Positions 52,680 through 63,189 of a DNA stretch of 64,000 nucleotides are shown here, in pieces. Source of the stretch: Symsagittifera roscoffensis. Lineage: Eukaryota; Xenacoelomorpha; Acoela; Convolutidae. The position numbers were made by a program, and so were the translations under genes. The stretch is from positions 79,983,200 through 80,047,199 of the forward strand of contig NC_087062.1 in the NCBI RefSeq assembly GCF_963678635.1. Reading direction: 5' to 3'. The notes beneath the pieces are model-generated. The model saw only the letters and a program-made list of their open reading frames with translations. It had not been told where the DNA came from and did not search any database. Within the stretch, counting starts at the first letter, position 1, and each line of letters begins with the position of its first letter.

Positions 52680-53612
52680 TGTAACATTCGCCCGGAAGAT
52701 ACATATCGACGGATAACAAAACTAAGTCTTAAGACGACTGGCTAGCGTCTAAACAGAGCTTTGCATGTTTTTCACCGTCTCTACCAAGCCAGTACTTTTC
52801 GGTGGTCTTTTCTAACATCGGGTCGACAAAAACGTTACTGTTATCCGGCTTCGACCAGAACGCTCAAATTAACTGAATTACATGCAAAAATAGTGAGCTC
52901 ATGGCTGGGTCTCAGTATCCCCAGACCACGAGGTCACTCCTAAAAACAGGGCTACTACTTATTATATTACTATTGTTTTTGTTCAGTAGATAAAAATCAT
53001 CATCTCCATCGAAGATGGATCAACCCTTTCCCCCCCCCAACTCTTAGCACCTCATCCTTGTCAAAACTAATCCAAATATCAATTAAATTCAAGTCAGGAC
53101 ATGACAGGATGCTAAAAGTTCTTATGAGTCAATAAAAGTTTTCCGTCCCGAGACCCTTCCGGATTCTTGAATCCGGTGAATCAAGCTCTTTAAGTTCGAT
53201 TTCACGACAACACGGAAGGCTGGTTTCTTACCCTTCACCGTTGTTCGCAACGGCCTTGCAACTATTGTAGCAGCACAATAGTTGCAACTCGGAACGTTCT
53301 CTGCAATCTGCTGCTGTTTTTCTTCAATTTCGACTTCTTCAATTTCGATAAAGTTGTTCTCGTCAGCGCAACTAATGTTGTTGTGTTTTTTCTCTCGTTT
53401 CTTGTTAAAATGGCCGTTTCAGCATTTCTCAGAAATGTGACGTCATCATTCGAATTTTTGAAATTTTAAAATACTTCACTCCAGCCTTCACCGTTTGGCT
53501 AAACGTTCCAATAACGCCCTTAGTTCTTAAAAACCACCAATCCGGAAGGCTTACTGCTAAAATTCCGAATTCTGCAGAGATTGCATTTTTGACATTCTGG
53601 TCGAATGTCACA
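52680..53612 (-). repeat. E2 5' LTR
   Basis: 933 bases, differing from 35900-36838 by a few substitutions, the C-run length, and a short change near 53475 (ACTTCACTCCAG for ACTAGAATATTCCAG). Confidence 0.95.
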
Positions 53613-54060
53613 GATGGTAGCGTTTTCATCTTTGAGAACATTTTTTTTTGTTTTTCGATGTCTGCTAAGTACTCGTTCAATTCTCACTGCTATTGCAAAC
53701 TTTTTGACTCCGGTTGTTAATTGTGCCGAAAAAAGTATTGCTGTTCGATGTTTCAAGTTATATAGAAATTGTTCGCCAATATTTAGAATACATTCTTGAA
53801 CTATCATGAAATCCAAACCAAGAAGGCAGCGTAAGCAATTATACGCCCTTATTAAAAATTCCTAATTGAAATGTTCAGATTCTGGTCTCATTTAAATTTT
53901 GATGTGCGCACTGCCAACAATTTTTTGTTAGCCGCTTAAATTCTTACTATTAAAAGCCTCTATGCTTCACGGTTTTCCAAGCCGTTCATAAGTGTCGAAA
54001 CATATGAGCAATATGCTACTCCCGCTGTCTAACAGTCCCTATACCAGTTTGACGTTCAAA
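53613..54060 (-). pseudogene. Gypsy relic: aspartic protease, right side of the E2 insertion
   Basis: On the minus strand LLDSGSSILLICFDTYERL (about 54055-54000) is the protease active site with DSG. DFMIVQECILNIG (about 53815) corresponds to the closing LGxDF strand. A frameshift separates them. The frame then runs to the edge of E2 and continues on the other side at 35899. Confidence 0.75.
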
Positions 54061-54099
54061 TGTAACGCCAGATTGAAACAATTGGTTTCGTTAGTGGAG

Positions 54100-55150
54100 C
54101 ACACCCTGTTTACGCTGGTTTGTCCCACGCTTTTGTTCCCAGGACAGTTTCGCTTAATGCGGGTAGACCTACCACTTGTAAAAAACAATTACGGCAGTCG
54201 AAATTTGTTACAGCTGTTTTCCCATCTGGGATTGTCATTTACTTCGCGCGTATTTGGACCAGGGGTGGGGGTTCTTGCTCAAATTTTTCAACCTTGTTCC
54301 CTAAATTAGTTCCTTGGCGTCGCGGACCTCCCCAGTGACTGCTGTCTATTTGACCGTCACTGCTCCGGGTATTGTTTTCACAACCAAACAACATTTATTG
54401 AACAAGTCTGTACACCGAGTCTTTTAGGATTTCTGTTTAATCCCTCCATATGGCTGCTATTCGCGGCGTTTGTTCTTCTTTCTCAATTCTAAAAACAGCT
54501 TCCAGGTGAAGCGCCCGCTCTAAGACATTCGCGATGTTCATGTCCTTGTCCCTGATTGTCTCGGATAGCTCAAGTCTACCTCTACTGTGGTGGATACCTT
54601 CGAGAGATCCTCGAAGCCTTAGGTGGTTTTGTATGTCTTGGGACTCCTCTGGTTAAGCCTTCAGCGCCAATCCCTCAGAAAGTCTGTTAATTTTTCGCCT
54701 GCCTGCTGTACGCGACGCGCTAGCCGTCCTCGGAAGACTACTGGTTTTTCACTGTAACGCATTTGAAATTTTTTAACGTTCTCATTTTAGCTATTTCTAC
54801 TAGCCTCAGGAAGGGTACGGTAAAACTCGATTGCAGATTTCTGCAATCCAAACGCGAAATAATGCGAAAAAACGCGAATTAATTCACCAGTTTCGGTTCC
54901 ACTTACACTCACGCCTCCGTTAAAAATACCATAGCAAACGAACTTGTCGTTGGTATACTTAACTTCCTCCTTACTCAATCAGTACTTAAGTTCTCTCTGT
55001 ATTTGGAGTTTTTCCAGGTCTTACCCGCTGATTTCAGCCTAAAATCACGTTCTTCTAATTCCCTCCAACCATAGTTTGTCCACTAATGATTCAAAAAGTG
55101 CTCGTTGTCCAGCTCGTTTTTCTGCAAGTCGAAAATGAAAAAAAAAACAA
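54100..55150 (-). pseudogene. Gypsy relic: Gag and nucleocapsid
   Basis: A degenerate zinc knuckle (CRNCF then RNCPGNK after a frameshift, His lost) lies at about 54205-54135. Capsid-like text ELIRVFSHYFAFGLQKSAIE with FYRTLPEASRNS is at 54978-54787. A further likely N-terminal piece (AEKRAGQRALFESLVDKLW) is at about 55130-55070. Several stops separate the parts. Confidence 0.6.
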
Positions 55151-55321
55151 TATTAGGCGAAGACTATCATTGCTGACTTCATATAGTCCTAGTAGCATTT
55201 TGGAGCTTTTTCCTTGACCCCATTTGCTTAAGTTTGGAAATTTTCTTCTGTTCACACTCTGCAATTGTTACATAAAATGACCTGCTGGTTAAATAGGCCA
55301 TTAAGAACATTGATGCTCATG

Positions 55322-56099
55322 TGTGTGCTATTCGACCGAAAAAAAAAGAGCGTAAGATTCGAACTGGACGTTCATGACTCGTAACAATATAATTTTTTGC
55401 AACAACGCAAACCTTGAAAACATGAAGGACAGTTTTTCTTCCCGAAACCAGAAGATGAAGTTAGAAAACGGCAGAAAACGCAGGCTGACAAAGCCCTCCC
55501 AAAAAAAACGATTGTACTCCTACAAAATATACTTGACTTATGTCAGAGACCGTGAAGGCCAAGAACAAGAGGAGAAACTCTCCTGGTAATGTAGATAGCG
55601 TTTCCTAATCAAACTTAGAGAAAGCAGAATGGCCCTGAGATAGATTCCACGTCTGTATATTTGTTTTTATAGCCCTCTGGACATGTCCTAAATTTGATTT
55701 AGTAACATCAAAAATTCATTAGATTAGATATCAGAAAGTAAAAATGAAAGCAAAGGGTTGTTTTACCTCCGATGGTTAGAGTAAATTTTTTTCCGAACAA
55801 AAAAAATTCAAATATTTAAAAAAGATGCAGTCTTGTTTTAGGAGTGACCTCTTGGCCTGGAGATGAAGAAACCAGGCCATGAGCTTGCTAGTTTTGCATG
55901 TAACAAAATTATAGAATGGTTCGGCTGAAAACCTTTATTGAGTAAAAGGTTCGTTGACTCGAGCTTACGAAATAAATTGTTGAAATGGTTCAGCTAGTGT
56001 CGATTAAACGCAATTGAGGTTCTACCTTGCTGCTTGCCAATCGTTAAAGAATTTGAACCCCACTTTCCTTCGAAATGTATTTACTGGACGAGTGTTGCA
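55322..56099 (+). repeat. E3 5' LTR
   Basis: Starts TGTGTGCTATTCGACC (compare TGTGACATTCGACC). Its inner block TTTTAGGAGTGACCTC at 55836 followed by CCATGAGCT matches the E1 LTR reverse complement. It ends GGACGAGTGTTGCA. Confidence 0.7.
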
Positions 56100-56111
56100 A
56101 AACTGTTTTCA

Positions 56112-56129
56112 TGGACCTCCTGGGTGTTA
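56112..56129 (+). promoter_or_regulatory. E3 primer-binding site
   Basis: TGGACCTCCTGGGTGTTA, two changes from the E1 site, 12 bases after the LTR end. The downstream bases (TTCGTAATGTCATGATCC) also match the E1 leader start. Confidence 0.6.
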
Positions 56130-57840
56130 TTCGTAATGTCATGATCCGCGAGCCTATTAAAAAACGTCTCCGCTAGTAGTAGGACCGTTAACCGAAGCCG
56201 GAAGGGTTGTTCGAAACTCGAAAAGCTTCCGAAATCTTTTATTTAGCTTTTAAGTTTATTTAAGGTCTAAGATTCCCCTACCATAAAAAATGGAGTGATT
56301 AGCCGTCCCGTTGTTTCTTATGCTGTACTGAACCAAAAACAACTGAAGATTTAAAGGCAACTGAAAAAAAATAGTACATTATTTAGAAAAAAAACAAAAA
56401 AAAAATAAAAATACAGCTAGAAAAAAATAGTGAAAAAACATACAATTCAGCAGACATCACCTGCGTAAAAGAGATGCGATTCGAATTTCCCTTTAGCTGT
56501 TTTTTGATATTTCATATCACATTTAAATTGGTCGATCAACTGTAGTGGTTTATTTTGTGCCTGTGCTGCAGGATTACTTTAGTTATTAAGCACGTTAATG
56601 CTATCTTTGAATCAAGTGATTGAAGAAAAAGACCTATCCGGCAGTGTGAAATGGAGCAAGAAGAGTCACAAAGACAGTAACAAACCAATGTTGGTTACCG
56701 TTAAACAAGGTTGTATCATTTTTGGTGACTCTCTCAGGATTGCGAATTTTAGAGCTAAGTTTTTTTTTCGAATGTCGAACCGACCCAAAGAGGTATAGTT
56801 TTAAGAGTAACACTCTTTGTATTATCAGTAGTAATAAAATTATTTCGTTTATCCTACTAATCAACGATTATCAGACCAATTTTAAGGTCAGAATATTGAT
56901 GTTTTGACCCCGCCCTAAGACAACGCACTTTTTGAGATATCTATTTTTTTTTACCGGTAAAAAGCACTTAAGTTGTTGAATTACATCTTAATTCAACTAC
57001 AATAATTGTGAAAAACAATTAAAATGTGTCGCGAAGTGATCTAACTTTTCGAAGGAAAAATTAGGTGTCCTAGTCCAAATTTTCACAAGTTTTGACATCA
57101 AACAACAGCTCGGAAACGGTTTCTGATATTTTTGAGTAATTGCAAAAAAGTAATTGTTCTAGTATCGTCTGGAGTTTACTCGACAGATTTCATAACGTGT
57201 CTAGCAACAACCTTCGAATTCCCAGAATTTTTGCACTTAACGATTTGAATTTAGTAGGTTTTGCCAAGCCGGAATTGTCCCAATTGGCATGGTGTTTTTT
57301 GAATATTATTAGCTGAAACAATTTTCATGGATGTTTTGCGCTGATCTAGTAGAATACAGACTTTTGAGCACAAATCAATAATTTTAAGACAAGGGACGTT
57401 TTGTCTTATAGCGAGTGAACCATCATACGGATCCTATCCATTTTGGTATCATTATTTAGATTGGACGTTTATCAAGTTTACACGTGGATTAACCAGTTTT
57501 TATAATAAATACACATGGAGAAAATTAGGAATAATTTTTAGCAAGTAGAGCCGATTTGGAGGTCGAATATTCCCGGTCCGGAGAAATTTTCTTGGAAAAC
57601 ACATTAAACCCCTACGAAAGGATCCTCGGAAATGCCAACACGGAAAGTCTTCGTTTTCACCATTCCGAAAGGATACCAGTTTCACCAATTCCTCAGGGAA
57701 CTAACTTTTCGGAGGGGTTCATTTTTTACAGCAAGCTGAGGGGTTTAAATTCGACCTACGGAAGGGTCCTCGTTCGACCGACTCTATGCGGAGGGTTCGC
57801 TATTCTCCGAACCGGAACGGTCACAAAAATTCGATAAAAT
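56130..57840 (+). other. E3 leader relic
   Basis: Long similarity to the E1 leader read on the opposite strand: GGTGACTCTCTCAGGATTGCG near 56724, then AGGTCAGAATATTGATGTTTTG near 56884, and GAGATATCTATTTTTTTT near 56934. At 57560-57830 there are degenerate repeats such as CGGAGGGGTTC and CGGAAGGGTCCTCG. No coding function. Confidence 0.7.
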
Positions 57841-57841
57841 T

Positions 57842-58080
57842 GAAGATGATATGGACTAGGAAAAGACTAATGCCATGGTTCAGAGCCAACTTTACAGCTT
57901 GGTTGTATGATTAAGCACGTGTCAAAGCAGAGCAGGATATGCAGCTCGTTCCAGATGGACATTGGCTCGGAGTTTTTCTAGCGAGTTTTCTCAAAATCCG
58001 GAAAGCAGTAACCAACGCAGTAAGAATAACCTCGAAGACCATTTTGGAATTGATCTCGAGAAGGGCGACTCAAGGCAGAA
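57842..58080 (+). pseudogene. E3 relic of the 1626-aa accessory ORF (C-terminal part)
   Basis: One frame with a single stop reads IWTRKRLMPWFRANFTAWLY, then FLKIRKAVTNAVRITS. These match RKRLMPWFRANMTAWLY and FVTHRNAVTTAVKRIS of E1 at the right spacing. It joins directly to the leader, so everything between was deleted. Confidence 0.85.
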
Positions 58081-58499
58081 TCTCTTAATTTTAATATTCG
58101 GTAAAAAAGCAACCCAAATTATTTCAAAGAGGATACGGTATCCAATCTAGGATTATTTTAGCTTGTTGAATGGCAGGATCGACCTGCGTCCCAACACTTT
58201 TTCAACCTAAACTCTCTGAACACTTTATGAGAAAAAAATTAATTTGGGAACTGACGCTGAAAGTCAGAAAGAAGAAACTGTCTTGTATCATTTTCTCTTA
58301 GTGCAGATTATTGAGAATGTTAGAAGGCTATAGCGATGCAGTTTGGGACCATTTAGAGCATGCAGTGAGTTGGTTTGAAGCAGTTAAAACTGTTTTTAGA
58401 TGTGTTTGCTTAAAATTTGTCCAATTGCACTGTACCATTTGATGATTTATAGTTGGATAGAGACTCAATGAAGACAATGAATGGACTGTTCGGGGAGTA
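58081..58499 (+). other. E3 3' untranslated region and putative PPT
   Basis: GTGCAGATTATTGAG, GAAGGCTATAGCGATG and CAATGAATGGACTGTTCGGGGAGTA recall the region before the E1 3' LTR. The CGGGGAGTA at 58491-58499 touches the LTR. Confidence 0.6.
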
Positions 58500-58826
58500 T
58501 GGGTCATACGATCAGAATCCGATCCGTTTTCTTAGAGAAAAAGTTGCGTACGATACGTCGAAATCAACAATTAAGGATGTTAATTGCATTATGAGCTGAA
58601 AAGTGAAGGGTAATGAAAAAGTTACCAACTGATTTTTGCATGACATGTAATAATACGAACGTGCATGACATGTAACAATCTGGTTGTTTACGACTACTGA
58701 CTCCACGTTGAATTAGTTCTGGTAGAGGTTTTTAAAGGCACGTGAGGCTCTCGCTTGCCGCTAGTCAATCGTGATGAGATTTCACCTCCTTTACTGTTGA
58801 TATAAATTTTCCGGGCGATTGTTGCA
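58500..58826 (+). repeat. E3 3' LTR, shortened
   Basis: Begins TGGGTCATACGATCAGAATCC and ends TTTTCCGGGCGATTGTTGCA, matching both ends of the family LTR. It is only 327 bases, so its middle is deleted. Confidence 0.65.
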
Positions 58827-59284
58827 GTGAGGTGCGGGGAAAAAGAAAAAAGAGCCTATTTTGAATAGTGTTTCAATTAGTGTGTTTCCTGTTCAGCTTA
58901 GTAGAAAAAGTTGGACCTGTCACAGTGTCCCATAAGAAAGGGTTTTTCGAAGCCAACTTTGGTAGATGTTATAATGCAAGCTCACTTTCCTATATTATCG
59001 AATCAATACCTGCCAAATCAGGAAAGAACAAGAGAAGACAACAACTGCAATACCAGAATGAAGCTCGAAACGTGCGGACAAAACTACCGAGAAAGTACTG
59101 CTAATCTTGATGAGATACAAAATTTTTAGTCACTCTTTTGTTGGGTGCTTTCATAACTTTTGAACAAAAAATAAAGCATCCATCTAATCGTAGGCTCAAG
59201 TTTTCAAAAAAGCTCACCTCAGTTCATATACTAAAAGGCGTATGGGCTCTGGTGATCAGCTCCTTATTTTCATCCACTAATCAT
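58827..59284. other. No gene recognised
   Basis: AT-rich DNA between E3 and the LINE relic. It may include the LINE 3' untranslated region. Short open frames here show no domain. Confidence 0.35.
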
Positions 59285-60170
59285 TCAACCACAAAAATTG
59301 ATTCCAGTTTCTTTCCAAAGTCTGTCCAGTTTTGCTTTGATTTCGCTGGTGTTTTCACCTGCGAGAGCCTCTTCTGGTAGATTTTTCCAGTAAGTTGTAG
59401 CTCTTACTGAGAGAAAACTGTTTCTTACTTCCTGGTCTGCTTTGATTGTGTTGACGTTAGAGTGATTTTTTCTAGTTTCATGCTTGTTTTGTTCTAGTTT
59501 CATGCTTTGCAGTTGCCTTCCTATCGCTTTTTCCGTATCATTCATACATTTCAATCAAGGTCCCACATCCACGGCAGTATTGAAGATTTGGTAGATCCAA
59601 TTCCTTCCGTCTCTCACAATACTCATTAGACTTCAACTCATCGATAAGTTTTGTTGCACTTCTGTTGTAATCTCTTGTTTTTCAGCCTGGAATGCCAGGC
59701 CTGCTTACAATATTCCAGGTTTGGTCTTCTCAGACCATGTACACAATAAGCAGAACTTATTGATATCATGGAATTTGGTGTCTCCACCTTAATTTAAACG
59801 TGATGTTCAAATTAGAGTTTTTAGTCAATCCACAAACCAACTCCTTCGCCTTCTCAATTTTCTACAGAACTTTTCCGCCAAATCATACCATCAGTCACTC
59901 TTCTTGATTGAGTTATCAATCTTCATTAAACGCATTTGTTTTTCTTTCTTTCCGATTTCTAGAAAACTTTGGTTTGACCAGGCTTTGATTTTGTCCAGAT
60001 CATCCTGAATTGTTTTTGAATCTCTTTTAGATTCTATTTAGCGATAGAGCTTAACATCATTGGCAATTAAGCAGTCAAATGAGGTTGCTTAATTTTATAT
60101 AAAATGAAAACAGAATTGATCCTCAGTCAGATCCTTTTGGAATCCCACTCCCGACTTACTGCCGCTCCGA
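59285..60170 (-). pseudogene. Non-LTR retrotransposon (LINE) reverse transcriptase relic, C-terminal part
   Basis: On the minus strand, from right to left: SGVGFQKDLTEDQFCF (compare SGVPQGS.LGPLLF), then DCLIANDVKLYR where FADDTKLYR is expected (first catalytic Asp changed to Asn). Next comes IQDDLDKIKAWSNQ, and finally NSFLSVRATTYWKNLPEEAL with a Lys/Leu tail. This order is that of CR1/Jockey-type RTs. Several stops and frameshifts make it dead. Confidence 0.75.
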
Positions 60171-60224
60171 TTTGGATTTGCCTTGCGTATGGGACTGTGT
60201 AATTTCACCTGAAAGATTCATTTT

Positions 60225-60930
60225 TTTTGATATCAAGAAAGATAGGCTTTATAGCTATTGGTTCAAGGAACAGAGAGTCTACTTCTTGGGCTTTCAACTT
60301 CAATTGAACGGAGTCAATTCATAGTTCAACTGAGCATCCCCCTACACTAAAATTTGAATAGAACGCCCAAATGGCCAGGTTTCTAAATACCTAGAACATG
60401 CGAAAGCCCTCAAACCTAAGGTTGTGAAATCGTAAGGTTGTGAAATCGTCTTGTTATTGGACATACATCTAGATTTACTTATCTCGGCTTGAAAACTTGA
60501 AATTTATTACTAGAGACTGTTTCATTTGATTAGGCTGAGATAAGGTGATTTTTAGGTTGATCCATCTGAAATCACCTTATATCAGCCTAATCAAATGAAA
60601 CAGTCTCTAGTAATAAATTTCAGAATTTCAAGCCGAGATAAGTAACTCTAGATGTATCTCCATTAACCATTTTAATCATGAACAAATTAACTAACTAACT
60701 AGAGAAGTTTCGGAATTTTTTAGTAACTTTTGATCACAAGGTCAGTTCACTGGGAAGCTTCTTCAGTCCAATTTTAATGCTACTTACGGAGCTGCGAGCT
60801 CTCCGGAATGCTTCGCCGAACCACTTTTTTTTACTCTATAACGGCAACCAGACAACTCTACTCTAATTAGAACCATCAAATAGGTCAATTGAAAATATCA
60901 TTTTTAATACAGCAAAATTTGTCGTCTGAG
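60225..60930. repeat. Direct repeat A, possible LTR of a related family
   Basis: Shares an ordered series of blocks with 63190-63860: AGATAGGCT..ATAGCTATTG, then AATGGCCA, then AAACAGTCTCTAGTA, then ACCACAAGGTC..TTCACTGGGA, then CTCTATAACGGCA, and finally AGCAAAATTTGTC. Same orientation. Together they enclose a relic of the 1626-aa ORF family. Confidence 0.55.
60463..60657. repeat. 195-bp near-perfect palindrome
   Basis: The arms are about 87 bases each around a spacer of about 20 bases. The left arm contains CTCGGCTTGAAAACTTGAAA and TTACTAGAGACTGTTTCATT; the right arm contains their reverse complements. It lies inside repeat A. Repeat B keeps only one arm. Confidence 0.85.
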
Positions 60931-61266
60931 TTCGAAACTTTAAAAACTATAGATGAAATCAAAAACGTGTTTTTTAAATCATTTGGCACAAAATACCCGG
61001 AAACCGAATCGATGCCCTCGTCGAGCGTTGTCATCATATCAACGAGACTGCAGAAAATCAAGCAATCTGCAATACAATGGCAAAGGTCATTTACAGAAAT
61101 GGCCACGTTTGAATTGTTATCTACTTGTACAAATGAAATCACAGCTATCAAACAATTCCATTCTGTATTTAAACAGCAAAGTAAGAATATGGCCAGGCTA
61201 CACATGGACATTTACTTTTCAAATCCGTTGAAATGTTTTTTCAGTCAAAACTTCTCTAAACTCTAA
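60889..61266 (+). CDS. Hypothetical 125-aa ORF, doubtful
   Basis: A Lys/Ser/Phe-rich frame from an ATG, with no recognised domain, starting at the edge of repeat A. Its mixed hydrophobic and charged composition is unremarkable. It may be part of repeat-derived DNA, a host exon, or chance. Confidence 0.2.
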   Translation: MKISFLIQQNLSSEFETLKTIDEIKNVFFKSFGTKYPETESMPSSSVVIISTRLQKIKQSAIQWQRSFTEMATFELLSTCTNEITAIKQFHSVFKQQSKNMARLHMDIYFSNPLKCFFSQNFSKL

Positions 61267-61639
61267 TGTTTTCATGCTTATTTTAATGAAACAGAACCGT
61301 ATATGAATATTAACAAAAAACATAAGTAAGAAAAAGTCCTCGAGAACATTGGGGCTTTCAAATTTTTCAGCGGAGCTGAATCACTTCAATTGCTCTCAAT
61401 TAGGCTAAAAATTAACTCAGATCTTTTTATTTAATCTCAAAGATGCTCTAGAAATATCAAGAATGCTCAAACTTCTTTAGAGTTCTTAGCAGCGACCGAT
61501 GAATTCTTCTTCCGTGTTCTTGCTCGCTAACTTGAAGTTGTCTTCTGAACTGATCATAATGTCTCCCAAGCTCACAAAGTGAGCCGTGTAGGCCATGCTC
61601 AAATTTTTAACAAGGTATTATCTGGGATTGCTTCGTGTG

Positions 61640-62700
61640 CTTTTCTTTCAATTTAAGACATTCGTCCAACTCTTTCCCAAGCTTTCGTCACCCCACTTCT
61701 GGGATAAAACCTTTTGAAGACTTCTTGCTCAACTTCCGTCCAAAATTGTATGTATTCTTTCACGTGCATCTTCATTTGAGTCTTAGCACGTTTGTACAGC
61801 CAGGAGGTTAGTGTGGCCCAAACCAAGGAAAAAAAACAATTGGCTCCAGATGCGCTTCACTTCTGTTGTTATCGCGAAAGCTTTACAAGCGTCTCAAACA
61901 ACTCTAGATTTCTAGAGAAGTCAATTGTATAGATGTTCTCTATCGTGGTAGCTATATCCTCTCGATAACTCAAGCTGCTTTCTTCAACCAAGCGCAACGC
62001 CATCATGGAACTCGCCAAAGATACGATGAATTGTTGCTCATGGTCGAGCAATACTAATGATTTGATTTCTTCCGCCTCCCAAATCAGACATATTTTGCTT
62101 CTCCCAAGATACCAGAATGTCTGTGCAGCACAATGACATGGATAATCACCATGAGTTAAATTGATGCTCAAGACATTTTTTTCTCTGGAAGTTTTTAGCA
62201 ACGGTTCCAAATCTATCAGTTTTTCGTGAACGGGATCGATTTCATCTCCCACCGAGGCATTTTTGTCACTTTGCCGCAAGAAATACCCTGGAACAAACAC
62301 ACCTTAATGCTCAATGGACTCTGTACTACAAACTCTAGAGATAAATTCCAAAATTAGGGCTAATTTTAAACCCGTGACAAGTCTTTTTGTCACATCAGTG
62401 GGCACTGTCGTCTATTTTCAAGCTTTCCTGGTTCCATTACATTCTTATTTGCCTTTGTTTCCTCTGTTTTAGTTTTGAAATCGTCTGAAGAGACACCATC
62501 ATCTTGTGCACTACGTTCAAGTCACTCAACTATTCATATTTTTCTGGCATCAATTTGAGTTTCTATTTATCTCTGTTGTTCTAGTCTGCTTGAGAATGCC
62601 GTCACCACGACAATCTTTGATTTTCCAGATGACACCTGGATTTTTTCAAGGTGCTTTTGCCCCGTCCAAGCCTAAACTCTTCAGTCCAAGTAGGTTGCTT
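61640..62700 (-). pseudogene. Degenerate second-family copy of the 1626-aa accessory ORF
   Basis: On the minus strand the matches to E1 run in order. LSDLNVVHKMMVS matches LRDLNIIYNVMIT. LTHGDYPCHCAAQTFWY matches LTHDEFPCHCLLQTWWY. LELFETLVK matches LDLFETMCK. After a frameshift, LTSWLYKRAKTQM matches MTAWLYEYAKKHM. The part between the first two is shortened. It diverges much more from E1 than the E3 piece, so it represents another lineage of the same protein family. Confidence 0.78.
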
Positions 62701-63189
62701 CAGTTTCTGCATTCAAGAAAAAATTATTGGCAATTTCCATAAATCTGGAGACATACTGGTATTAACTTTTTTGAATGGCTTCGAATAAATTGCTGCTTTT
62801 ATCATTGGCCGGTGGACATCATGGCTATTATCAAAGTTCTTGCTGGAACACATTTTGACCTCATGAATTTCAAAATTGCCTTCTAATGTTTTTCTAGTCT
62901 GGTCAGCATCGTCACGAGCCATATGTTAAGCTATCATGTCATAAATGTTCAATGTCGGGTCGCTCAGCTTCAATTTGTCCTTTGACATCAAGTATCGAGT
63001 CCTGTCGAAAGGTTTCGCAAACAAAAAAGCGACAAAACGGGATTTCTCATCTAATTTTTGAAGTCATCCGGCGAAACTATTTCATTATTCTAGCTCAATG
63101 GCTTCATTACTCAAGCTTGCTTATATCCGAGATTCTTTGGGAGCCTCAAACTCTTCTTCCTTTGGCGACACCTTCATGTAGACGTTCAA
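62701..63189. other. No gene recognised, probably inside the same relic
   Basis: Continues the minus-strand relic region but I could not align it to the 1626-aa protein. There are short frames without motifs. Confidence 0.3.

Larger units (their letters stand above)
35900..53612 (-). mobile_element. E2: 17.7-kb sister copy of E1 with a 7.3-kb internal deletion
   Basis: It has the same LTRs, PBS, leader and gene order as E1, on the minus strand. It lies inside the older gypsy relic, between protease and RT. The flanks share GAT (35897-35899 and 53613-53615). The accessory region from residue ~481 of the 600-aa ORF to about residue 1390 of the 1626-aa ORF is missing. Gag-Pol is broken by two frameshifts, a deletion in RNase H and one TAA. 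The LTRs differ by a few substitutions and C-run length, so insertion was recent. Confidence 0.93.
55322..58826 (+). mobile_element. E3: decayed, internally deleted member of the E1 family, plus strand
   Basis: It reads in the opposite direction to E1. Parts in order: LTR 55322-56099, PBS with the same 12-base offset, leader with CCGG-type repeats (56130-57840), the 3' end of the 1626-aa ORF (57842-58080), PPT, and a shortened LTR 58500-58826. Gag, Pol and most accessory sequence are gone. Divergence from E1 is large, so it is old. Confidence 0.8.

Noticed and set aside
55374-55589. A 71-codon basic frame
   Set aside because: It falls inside the E3 5' LTR.
56598-56798. A plus-strand frame with IIFGDSLR, looking like an SGNH block I
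   Set aside because: The DNA aligns to the E1 leader (reverse complement) around the same position, on both sides of the GDS codons. The similarity is chance in noncoding leader DNA.
57556-57837. A 93-codon plus-strand frame
   Set aside because: It lies wholly in the E3 leader repeats (CGGAGGGGT-type units), so it is not a gene.
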